NCBI RefSeq assembly: GCF_017874035.1
Contig: NZ_JAGGKV010000005.1
Span: 410,247-474,246 of the forward strand
Length of the DNA stretch: 64,000 nt
From: Paenibacillus aceris
GTDB lineage: Bacteria > Bacillota > Bacilli > Paenibacillales > NBRC-103111
Reading direction: 5' to 3'
The notes beneath the pieces are model-generated. The model was given only the letters and a program-made list of their open reading frames with translations. It made no database searches and was not told the origin of the DNA. A program made the translations under genes and the position numbers. The number at the start of each line of letters is the position of its first letter. The first letter of the stretch is position 1. This document shows positions 52,572 to 61,100 of this stretch, one piece after another.

Positions 52572-53456
52572 ATGAAGCTGGCTAAGAATAGGGCGGATGT
52601 TATGTTCGACGTACTCAATTATTCGTTGATTGTGATCCTGCTCCTACTTGTTCTATACCCACTTTATTTTGTTGTAACCGCTTCCGTGACGAATCCTGAC
52701 TTGGTTTACTCCGGGAAGCTGTTGTTTTTGCCTGAACAAGTGACATGGGATGGCTACAAAAGGTTGTTTTCCGATGCGACCATTTGGATCGGTTTTAAAA
52801 ATTCGTTATGGTATACGGTTACCGGAACGACGATTAATGTTGTTCTGACGGTTATGGCCGGCTACGCGCTTTCCAGAACGGATTTGGTCGGAAGGAATGT
52901 ATTCATGTTCCTGCTTGTATTTACCATGTTTTTTGGCGGCGGGCTTATTCCAACCTACCTGCTGGTTAAAGACCTCGGTATGCTGAATACGACATGGGCG
53001 ATGATCCTTCCGAATGCTGTTTCCGTGTTTAATGTCATCATCGTTCGTACATTTTTTCAATCAAACGTTCCGGGTGAGGTGCTCGAATCGGCCATGATCG
53101 ATGGCTGCTCGAATTTGAAGTTTTTTGTTAAAATCGCCATTCCTTTGGCGCTGCCGATTGTGGCGGTGATGGTACTGTTTTATGCAGTAGGGCATTGGAA
53201 TTCCTATTTTCAGGCGTTGATTTATTTGAAAAGTAACGGGATGCAGCCTCTACAAATTATTTTGCGGAACATCCTGATCATGAATGAAGGCTCTGATTTG
53301 CAAAATTTACTGGATGGCTCACAAGAGCAGCAGAAAAAGCTTGAGCTGATGAAATACGCAATTATCATTGTCTCCAGTCTACCCATGCTTATTTTGTACC
53401 CTTTTCTTCAGAGATACTTTGTTAAAGGTGCGTTAGTCGGCTCATTAAAAGGGTAG
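52572..53456 (+). CDS. Lpl/Ytc-type polysaccharide importer permease (LplC-like)
   Basis: 294 residues, second permease. GGGAGGAGGGGG precedes ATG 52572. The pattern VLLLLVLYPLYFVVTASVTN at the start, LESAMIDGCSNLKF as EAA loop and an ending KGALVGSLKG are characteristic. Partner of the upstream permease and the downstream binding lipoprotein. Confidence 0.93.
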   Translation: MKLAKNRADVMFDVLNYSLIVILLLLVLYPLYFVVTASVTNPDLVYSGKLLFLPEQVTWDGYKRLFSDATIWIGFKNSLWYTVTGTTINVVLTVMAGYALSRTDLVGRNVFMFLLVFTMFFGGGLIPTYLLVKDLGMLNTTWAMILPNAVSVFNVIIVRTFFQSNVPGEVLESAMIDGCSNLKFFVKIAIPLALPIVAVMVLFYAVGHWNSYFQALIYLKSNGMQPLQIILRNILIMNEGSDLQNLLDGSQEQQKKLELMKYAIIIVSSLPMLILYPFLQRYFVKGALVGSLKG

Positions 53457-53510
53457 TCGCGGGTATCATGCATGAAGATATGATCTATTCGAGAGGACAG
53501 GTGCTGGCAT

Positions 53511-55121
53511 ATGAATAATAAATCGCAATTATGTACAATTGCACTAACACTTACAATTGCAGTCGGACTTGCAGGTTGTGGAGATAAGCAAGCAGGAACA
53601 GTTGACAACAAACAGGCTTCGGCACAAGTGCCGAGCAATTTGAACGTAACCGACTTTCCGATTGTTAAAGAGAAGCTGACATTAAACATTGCGGCTTTCA
53701 AACCGCCGTCAGGTAAAGATTTGAACGATTATAAGTTTTTTCAGGATGTAGAAACGAAAACGAACATCCATATCAATTGGAGCTTGACACCGGGAAGCAG
53801 TTGGCAGGAAAAGAAAAACCTGTTATTTGCCGGCGGTGAGCTGCCTGACGCCTTCTACGCGCATGGTATTTTGAGCGAAGACACCGATATTGTTAAATAC
53901 GGTTCGCAGGGGATTCTCATTCCGCTGGAAGGATACATCGATCAATATGCGCCGAACGTAAAGAAGCTGCTACAGGATAATCCAGTCTACAAAAAACAGC
54001 TGACGGCTCCGGACGGACATATTTATTCCCTACCGACAATCGATGAAACGTATTCAAGAACGAAATCAACGATGTTCATTAACAAAAAGTGGTTAGATGA
54101 GCTGAAACTTCCTATGCCGACGACTACCGACGAATTGTACAAAACGTTGAAGGCGTTCAAGGAAAATGATCTTGGTGGCAACAATAAGAAGGATCAGATA
54201 CCGATGTCATTTCTACAAAATTGGAATAACGATGTGAACTCCTTGTTCGGCGCTTTTGGTCGAGTTGATCGTGATGTTCATAAAGCGGGAAACAATCATC
54301 TGTCCGTTGAGAATAACAAAGTAATTTATACGGCTGTTCAGCCGGAATACAAGGAAGCCATTCAATATGTTAACAAGCTTATTTCCGAGGGCTTAATCGA
54401 CCAGGAAAGCTTCACGCAAGACGCCAAGGTGTTCAATGCCAAAACAGCCAAAGGGATTGTAGGCGTCGCTTTTGATTGGAATCCGGCTAATCAGGACTAC
54501 GTTTCGCTTCCGCCATTGAAAGGATCGAAAGGACAGAAGCAAGTGTGGGCTGAGTATCCAGCGGGAATTCTGCTGAGAGGTTCGTTCGCAATCACCAATG
54601 TTAACAAGCATCCAGAAGCAACAATTCGTTGGATTGATAACATGTATGATCCGAAAAATTCCATGCAGCTTAGCAAAGGCGTGATTGGCGGCCAGAGCCT
54701 GAAAGAACGCTCAGATGGAAAGTATGAATCCGTACTACTTCCGCAAGGGGCTAATGAGGACGATTTCAAACAAGTACCTCCTACGGCTTATTCCGTTTGG
54801 GCTACCACGAAGACCGCAGGTGATATGGTCGTAACTACACCTACAGGTAAACGGTCCAAGATCGACATTGACAACGTTTACGGCCCGTTTCTTGTCAATG
54901 ATGCATTTCCGAAAGCCTATTTCACCTCGGAAGAAAACGATCAAATTTCACGTTATTTGACGGATGTGGATTCATACGTTAGTAAAATGTATGCAAAATG
55001 GATGATGTCAGGTGGCATTGAGAAAGAATGGGACGACTACGTGAAGAAGTTGAACGAAATGGGTCTTGATAAAATGATGAAGATTTATCAAGCGGTGTAT
55101 GATCGCTATCAGGGAGAGTAA
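53511..55121 (+). CDS. Lpl-type extracellular binding lipoprotein
   Basis: 536 residues, larger than CUT1 binding proteins, as usual for LplA-type proteins. Lipobox GLAGCGD (Cys near residue 23). Later motifs include NWSLTPGSSWQEKKNL and FINKKWLDELKLPMPTTTDE. Such proteins bind longer oligosaccharides, here probably unsaturated uronate-containing products of the surface PL8 lyase. Its stop is two bases before the next ATG. Confidence 0.92.
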   Translation: MNNKSQLCTIALTLTIAVGLAGCGDKQAGTVDNKQASAQVPSNLNVTDFPIVKEKLTLNIAAFKPPSGKDLNDYKFFQDVETKTNIHINWSLTPGSSWQEKKNLLFAGGELPDAFYAHGILSEDTDIVKYGSQGILIPLEGYIDQYAPNVKKLLQDNPVYKKQLTAPDGHIYSLPTIDETYSRTKSTMFINKKWLDELKLPMPTTTDELYKTLKAFKENDLGGNNKKDQIPMSFLQNWNNDVNSLFGAFGRVDRDVHKAGNNHLSVENNKVIYTAVQPEYKEAIQYVNKLISEGLIDQESFTQDAKVFNAKTAKGIVGVAFDWNPANQDYVSLPPLKGSKGQKQVWAEYPAGILLRGSFAITNVNKHPEATIRWIDNMYDPKNSMQLSKGVIGGQSLKERSDGKYESVLLPQGANEDDFKQVPPTAYSVWATTKTAGDMVVTTPTGKRSKIDIDNVYGPFLVNDAFPKAYFTSEENDQISRYLTDVDSYVSKMYAKWMMSGGIEKEWDDYVKKLNEMGLDKMMKIYQAVYDRYQGE

Positions 55122-55123
55122 GC

Positions 55124-58100
55124 ATGAACATATTTTCTTTTGAAAATGAAATCCCGCCGCAGTTCTCATGTGATAACTGCTCACAATTATCTATTAGCGA
55201 CGAGTATTGCAAATATGGTACTCATAGTCTGCAATGGGAATATACCATAGACTCCTACTTGAAAGTGAATCACCCCATTCTTTATCGCCCTTTTCAAGAG
55301 GGTTCAATTAGTCAGGCACGCGATTCGTTCGTTGTATGGATTTATAACTCAGAACCATTGCTGGATGTGCTTACCTTTCAATTTGGACGGAGCGATGAGG
55401 TGGATTGCCAGTTTGAGTTCCACCTCAATTTTCGCGGATGGCGTACTGCTTGGGTTGCTTATGAGCGAGACATGCAAGGGGAGCCGCATCCCGATATGAA
55501 CATCCTGATCATTCGCGCACCGAAGACAATCGGCACGGGGAATTTGTACATAAATCAGCTCATGCTGAACACATCAATCGATCCGCGTTTTCATACACGG
55601 GATAAGCAAGTGCCGTTCGTTAATCTGGAGGCAGATAACAAAGCTAACGCACATTGGCTAAGCTTGTATGTTTTTGAGGAGCTGGAGCGGAGGCGTTCGG
55701 TGCCTGAAGTTGTGTCACCCGAGCAGCTATGGGCGCATGCGGTTATCAATGAGCGTTTCGAGAAGTTGTTCTTAAAAGGACGATTAGTCACCCATGAAGA
55801 CATGATTCGAATTAAGGGGATTTTTTCCACATTCGAAATCACTCGAAAGGGGGATAGGATCTCAGGACGGCCCATCGATCTTCCTTTCTTCGACCATTTT
55901 CCACAATCGGACAAAGAACGATTGAAGGAGCGGGCTAACAGTATACAGCTATCTGATTATACGGATTTCATGCTGGAAATTGCCGTCAATTATCGTTCCA
56001 CGGGAATTTCAAGTTGGAAGCAGGATCTGCAAGTCATGTTTATTGATTTACTGGATCATATGGACGATCAAGGGTGGACGTATGGCAGCTCTCAAGGGAC
56101 TGTTCATCATTTCGGTTACAATTTCCGTCATTATTATCCGGCTGTTTTTTTGATGCGAGATGAGCTGGAACAAGCCGGGCGACTTCAACGAACACAGAAA
56201 ACGATGTATTGGTTCAGCGGCGCCGGACGAATTCATACACCGTTTCATGAAATTGAAGGAAATATCGATATATTCAACACGACGCTGCATGGTATTCTGG
56301 CAAGTCTACTGATCTTGCACGATACGCCAAAGAAAGTGCGTGAACTGTCATCGTTCAGAGAATGGCTCAGCCATTCTCTTTTACCTGCACCAGGCTTGAG
56401 GTCCGCATACAAATCAGATGGTTCTGCCTACCATCATGTTAACCACTACCCAGCGTATGCCGTAGGCGGCTTCCTCGGAGTTACGCCGGTTATATATCTG
56501 ATAAGCGGTACGGTTTACCGGATTGATGAACGAGCACACGAGTCTGTCCGTAAAGCGCTGCTAGCTTTGCGATTATATTCGAATAAATACGAATGGCTTC
56601 TTAGTCTTTCGGCGCGCCATCCTACGGGGAAGGGAGCATTGGAAGTAGAACCCTACAAATATATGGCGTTATCGGGTACCCCAGACGGATCGAAACCGGT
56701 TGACGAAGAGGTGGCGGCCACCTATTTACGGCTGCTCCCTCACGGGGAGAAATCCGAGGCTGCGGAGCGGTTTTTGGCTATGCGCATTGCACCGGAAGCG
56801 GATCCAAACGGACATTGGACGATGAATTTTGCAGCGCTGGCGATTCATCGCCGAGACTCTTGGCTTGCAGGCGCAAGAGGGCACAACCGGTATTTGTGGG
56901 CGAACGAAACGTATGTAAGCGCCAACCTATATGGTCGGTACATTTCGCATGGCCATTTGCAAATCATGAGCCAAGGTGAGCCCATAAATAATGCGGCCAG
57001 CGGTTATCATCACGACGGCTGGGATTGGAACCGCTGGCCAGGGACAACGACCGTACATAAACCGATAGCCGATCTGCGCTCAAATGTTCGGAACGTGGAT
57101 ACGTTTAGCGGCTTCGAAGAGATGCTGCTTTCGGATGAAACATATGCCGGAGGATTGAATTTGGAAGGGCGGAACGGTATGTTCGCGATGAAGCTGCACG
57201 AGCATCCGAAGTATGAAGGAAGCCACCGTGCACGCAAATCCGTGTTCTTTTTTGATCATCGAATCATTTGTCTTGGTTCGGATATTGAGAATACGAACTC
57301 GGTCTATCCAACCGAAACGACGCTGTTTCAGAATCATCTCGCTGATCTGGGAAGTCCAATCTGGGTGAATGACAACAGCCCTATTTGCGAGTTTCCTTAC
57401 TCGTATCAGCGTGTATTGGAAGAGCCCATATGGCTTCTGGATCATAAGGAGAATGGCTATTATATCCCGGCAGGACAAATGCTGTCGGTAACCAGGAGCG
57501 TTCAGCGTTCAAAGCATCAAGCTACGGATGCGGATACGCAGGGCGATTTTGCTACAGCCATACTGGGGCATGGCTGCGCGCCTAAACAAGGGAGTTATGA
57601 ATATACGATCCTTGTGAAAACAGACTGCGCTGGTATCGAAGCATTTTGCGAGAACATGAAAAGCCTGGAAACGGCAGCATACACCGTACTCCGCAAAGAT
57701 CGCAGCGCACACATCGTGAAGGATCATGTTAACCAAACGACCGCCTATGCGTTGTTCGAGGCAAATGCAACCGTCGACACGGGCTGGATCGCAGATGTCG
57801 ATACACCTGCGATGATCATGATCCGCGAGGCAAGCAATGAATTGACCGTAAGCGCTGTCGATCCTGATTTACGATTATACGAAGGTATCGAATCAGACCA
57901 GTATGATGAGGATGGCAACCAAGTAGAAGTCAGTCTTTATTCACGGAAGTGGGTCCATGCTGAAAGCGTTCAGCATACGATGCGCATTACCATGAAAGGA
58001 AATTGGATCCTGAAAGAAGACTGCTTTGGTTGCCGAATCGCAGAACATAGGGCTGATCATACAGTGATAGAAATGGAAGGTAAAGACGCGATGCCACGGG

Positions 58101-58177
58101 AGTTTGTTTTACAGAAAGGGTATGTAGGGGAATTGGGGGATTCGTATGAGACTTTCGATAAAGAAATTATTAGCTAG
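55124..58177 (+). CDS. PL8 chondroitin sulfate ABC lyase-like enzyme, no signal peptide
   Basis: 1017 residues aligning over nearly the full length with chondroitin sulfate ABC endolyase as remembered: N-terminal Lyase_N jelly-roll (FVVWIYNSEPLLDVLTFQF), alpha-toroid catalytic domain, then C-terminal beta domains (DGWDWNRWPGTTTVHKP; SVFFFDHRIICLGSDI). Catalytic residues can be placed: His438 and Tyr445 in YHHVNHYPAY (spacing 7 as in His501/Tyr508 of the Proteus enzyme), Arg498 in SARHP and Glu595 in ANETY. It eliminates hexosaminidic bonds next to uronic acid, giving unsaturated disaccharides. It starts MNIFSFENE with no signal sequence, so it should act in the cytoplasm on imported oligosaccharides, unusual for this family. 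GGGAG precedes ATG 55124. It overlaps the next gene by 32 bases. Confidence 0.9.
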   Translation: MNIFSFENEIPPQFSCDNCSQLSISDEYCKYGTHSLQWEYTIDSYLKVNHPILYRPFQEGSISQARDSFVVWIYNSEPLLDVLTFQFGRSDEVDCQFEFHLNFRGWRTAWVAYERDMQGEPHPDMNILIIRAPKTIGTGNLYINQLMLNTSIDPRFHTRDKQVPFVNLEADNKANAHWLSLYVFEELERRRSVPEVVSPEQLWAHAVINERFEKLFLKGRLVTHEDMIRIKGIFSTFEITRKGDRISGRPIDLPFFDHFPQSDKERLKERANSIQLSDYTDFMLEIAVNYRSTGISSWKQDLQVMFIDLLDHMDDQGWTYGSSQGTVHHFGYNFRHYYPAVFLMRDELEQAGRLQRTQKTMYWFSGAGRIHTPFHEIEGNIDIFNTTLHGILASLLILHDTPKKVRELSSFREWLSHSLLPAPGLRSAYKSDGSAYHHVNHYPAYAVGGFLGVTPVIYLISGTVYRIDERAHESVRKALLALRLYSNKYEWLLSLSARHPTGKGALEVEPYKYMALSGTPDGSKPVDEEVAATYLRLLPHGEKSEAAERFLAMRIAPEADPNGHWTMNFAALAIHRRDSWLAGARGHNRYLWANETYVSANLYGRYISHGHLQIMSQGEPINNAASGYHHDGWDWNRWPGTTTVHKPIADLRSNVRNVDTFSGFEEMLLSDETYAGGLNLEGRNGMFAMKLHEHPKYEGSHRARKSVFFFDHRIICLGSDIENTNSVYPTETTLFQNHLADLGSPIWVNDNSPICEFPYSYQRVLEEPIWLLDHKENGYYIPAGQMLSVTRSVQRSKHQATDADTQGDFATAILGHGCAPKQGSYEYTILVKTDCAGIEAFCENMKSLETAAYTVLRKDRSAHIVKDHVNQTTAYALFEANATVDTGWIADVDTPAMIMIREASNELTVSAVDPDLRLYEGIESDQYDEDGNQVEVSLYSRKWVHAESVQHTMRITMKGNWILKEDCFGCRIAEHRADHTVIEMEGKDAMPREFVLQKGYVGELGDSYETFDKEIIS

Positions 58178-61100
58178 TACAATGGTTCTTGCGGTATTCG
58201 TCTCATTTGGGATAAATCCGGGAATCGGCGTGCTTCCAGTTGGAAAAGCTGCTGCAACCGTGCACGTCAGTGTGAATTATGATGAAAGTGCTACTGCCAA
58301 AAATACGAAGCTCTACAATCCGTCAACATATACCGGAACTGTTGGGGGCGCATGGGGGATCTATACTTCTGCTGTAAATACTGATTATGTCATGATGGAA
58401 AAAGCCCCTTTGCGTAATGATTACAGTCTCAAGATAGTTTCAAATACAACAAACATAAATACTGGAAGAAACAATTTGGGTGGATCCGTAACAGGAAATA
58501 CCGGAATTTCTGGGAATCTCGTGTTCGAAGCTTCCGTGTATATGAATAGTACGCAGCATCGCAGGGACATTCAATTCAGGAGCTTAAACGCGCCGGTCCC
58601 CGCCACGGCAACGACGAATATTTCGGTGATTTCATTCGATAACACGGGTAAAGTAAGGGATGCGAATAATAAGGTGTTGGCCAATTACGAGGCTAATTCC
58701 TGGTACCGGTTGAAACTGTTCGTTGACAACTCTGCCAGGAAGGTAATCTACTTTGTAAATGATCAATATTTAGGGGAATCATCCCTTCCAGCAACCTGGT
58801 TAAATATAAGGCATATCTATATGTATCAATATTTTGGCAGTGGGATTCAGGGTGAGTGGTATGTGGACGATTTAAAACTTTCTGATTATGTACCCGTGAC
58901 AGGTATAAATACCTCGCTTGAAGCGCTTGAATTGTCAGAGACGATAAGTAGGTCCATTACAGCATCTACAGTACCGGCAGATGCGTCAGATCAACGCTTG
59001 CTTTGGAGCAGTGCCGACCCAACCGTTGCAACTGTCACCTACGGCATGATTCGTGCAGTGAAGGAAGGCAGCACGACGGTTACTGTTAGCACTTACGGCG
59101 GAGCATACTCGAAAACAATCCCGATAACGATTACCAAACCAGTTGCTTTGGAAAACATCAGCTTACCGGATCAGGCTTCCTTGGTAGAGGGGGAAACGCA
59201 TTCGTTACAGGTCGTATTCCAACCTGAGAATGCAACGAATAAAAAGCTAAACTGGCGTTCATCTGATACGAATATCGCTACAGTTGATATGAATGGAGTA
59301 GTAACAGGAATTACGGAAGGAAATACGTCGATTACAGCTACATCCGAATTAAACGGAGCAATAACAAGCAAAACTAAGGTTACAGTAACTCCGTTCATTC
59401 CACTAACAAAGGTAAGTTTCATGAATGCGCCTTTACAAATGACGAAGTATGATACTTTACAATTGGAAACCGTTGTAGAGCCAGCTAACGCTACCGAAAA
59501 GTTGTTGACTTGGCAATCCAGTAATCCAAGTGTAATTCGTGTAGACGGGAATGGGAACTTGAAGGCTTTGACAGTAGGCACAGCAACAATAACGGCTAGA
59601 TCGTCAAATGGCGAGCAAGCAACTTCGACGATTGAGGTTAAAGCTCCCCAGCTGAAAGATCCGCAAGAATACGATAAAATCAGAATTCGCTGGAAGGAAA
59701 CAATAACCGGTAAAGATTCTTTGGACGTTGATAACATGGAAGTAAAAGCAATAATCAATAACAATGCAGCGAAAGCACAAATGTATTGGGATAGCATGCA
59801 ACTAGATGGCGCCCGTAATACGCTATGGGCAGATTTGGCGCCTTCCACTTCTGACTCAACATTTGTTACGGATCACTATACACGTTTGAAAGCGATGGCA
59901 CAGTCCTTCGCAACGAAGGGAACTCCTCTATATAACAACCCAGAGTTAAAGAGAGATATTGTTCAAGCCATGGAATGGATGCTAGATCATTTATACACGA
60001 GTACGGGAGTTGAATTCGGAAATTGGTGGAACTGGGATATCGGCACGCCAACTCGCTTGGCGGATATTCTCATCCTCATGTATGACGATTTGACGCCAGA
60101 ACAGATTTTAAGAAACACGGCAAGCATTGATCATTACATTGGAGATATTACTTTACCTTCTTTTACACAGCAGGGGGCCAACCGTTCAGATATTATGCTG
60201 ATTCAAACGAGAATGGGTCTCGTTGAGAAAAACTATGATCGTCTTATTCATGCGCGTGACGGGCTGACACCACTTTTTGATTATGTGACAACGGGCGATG
60301 GTTTCTATGAAGATGGATCTTTTATTCAGCACGGTACGGTTCCTTATACAGGTAGTTATGGTGAAGTTCTTATTAATGGGATGGGAAATTTACTGCTGCT
60401 ATTGAATGGAAGCACTTGGCAGCCCAATGTTCCTGAGGTAGAGCATGTATATCGATGGATCGAAGAAGGCTATGCTCCGGTCATGTACAAAGGACAGATA
60501 CTCGATATGACTCGTGGACGTGCGATTGTAAGGGAAACCTTGGATTCCTATGGTTCGGCAAAAAATATTTTAATTGGTATGTCACGTATAGCCCAAACAG
60601 CTTCCGAAGAGAAGGCGGCCTATTTAAAAAGCTTTATTAAATATCACTTTCAGTTTCTTTTGGAAAGAGGGCTGACTTATTATCAACTTCCTCTGGATTT
60701 GTCCGACACGATTAAAGGGTGGATCGAAGACCCGGCTATTCAACCTATAGAAGAACTTCCGGCCCACTTTGAACTGAACGCGATGGCTCGCAGCGTACAC
60801 GTAGGCGACGGCTATCTATTTGGGGTTAGTAAGAGTTCCAAGAGAATTGCTACCTACGAGTTGACGAATGGTGAGAATGCGAAAGGTTGGTATACCGGTG
60901 ATGGCATGACCTACCTGTACAATAACGATTTATCCCAATACACGGATAACTACTGGGCAACAATTAATTGGTATCGCTTACCGGGTACGACTGTCGTTTT
61001 TAGACCAAGAACTTCAGATCAGTACCAATATGGAGATGGTGAAATGCCTCCAGCGAACTCCTGGGCAGGTGGCGCAGTATTAGGTAAGTATGGTGTTACA

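Noticed and set aside
59171..59848. 225-codon minus-strand open frame inside the SLH lyase gene
   Set aside because: It mirrors the repetitive Big2 domain coding; hydrophobic shadow of Thr/Val-rich sequence, no ribosome site.
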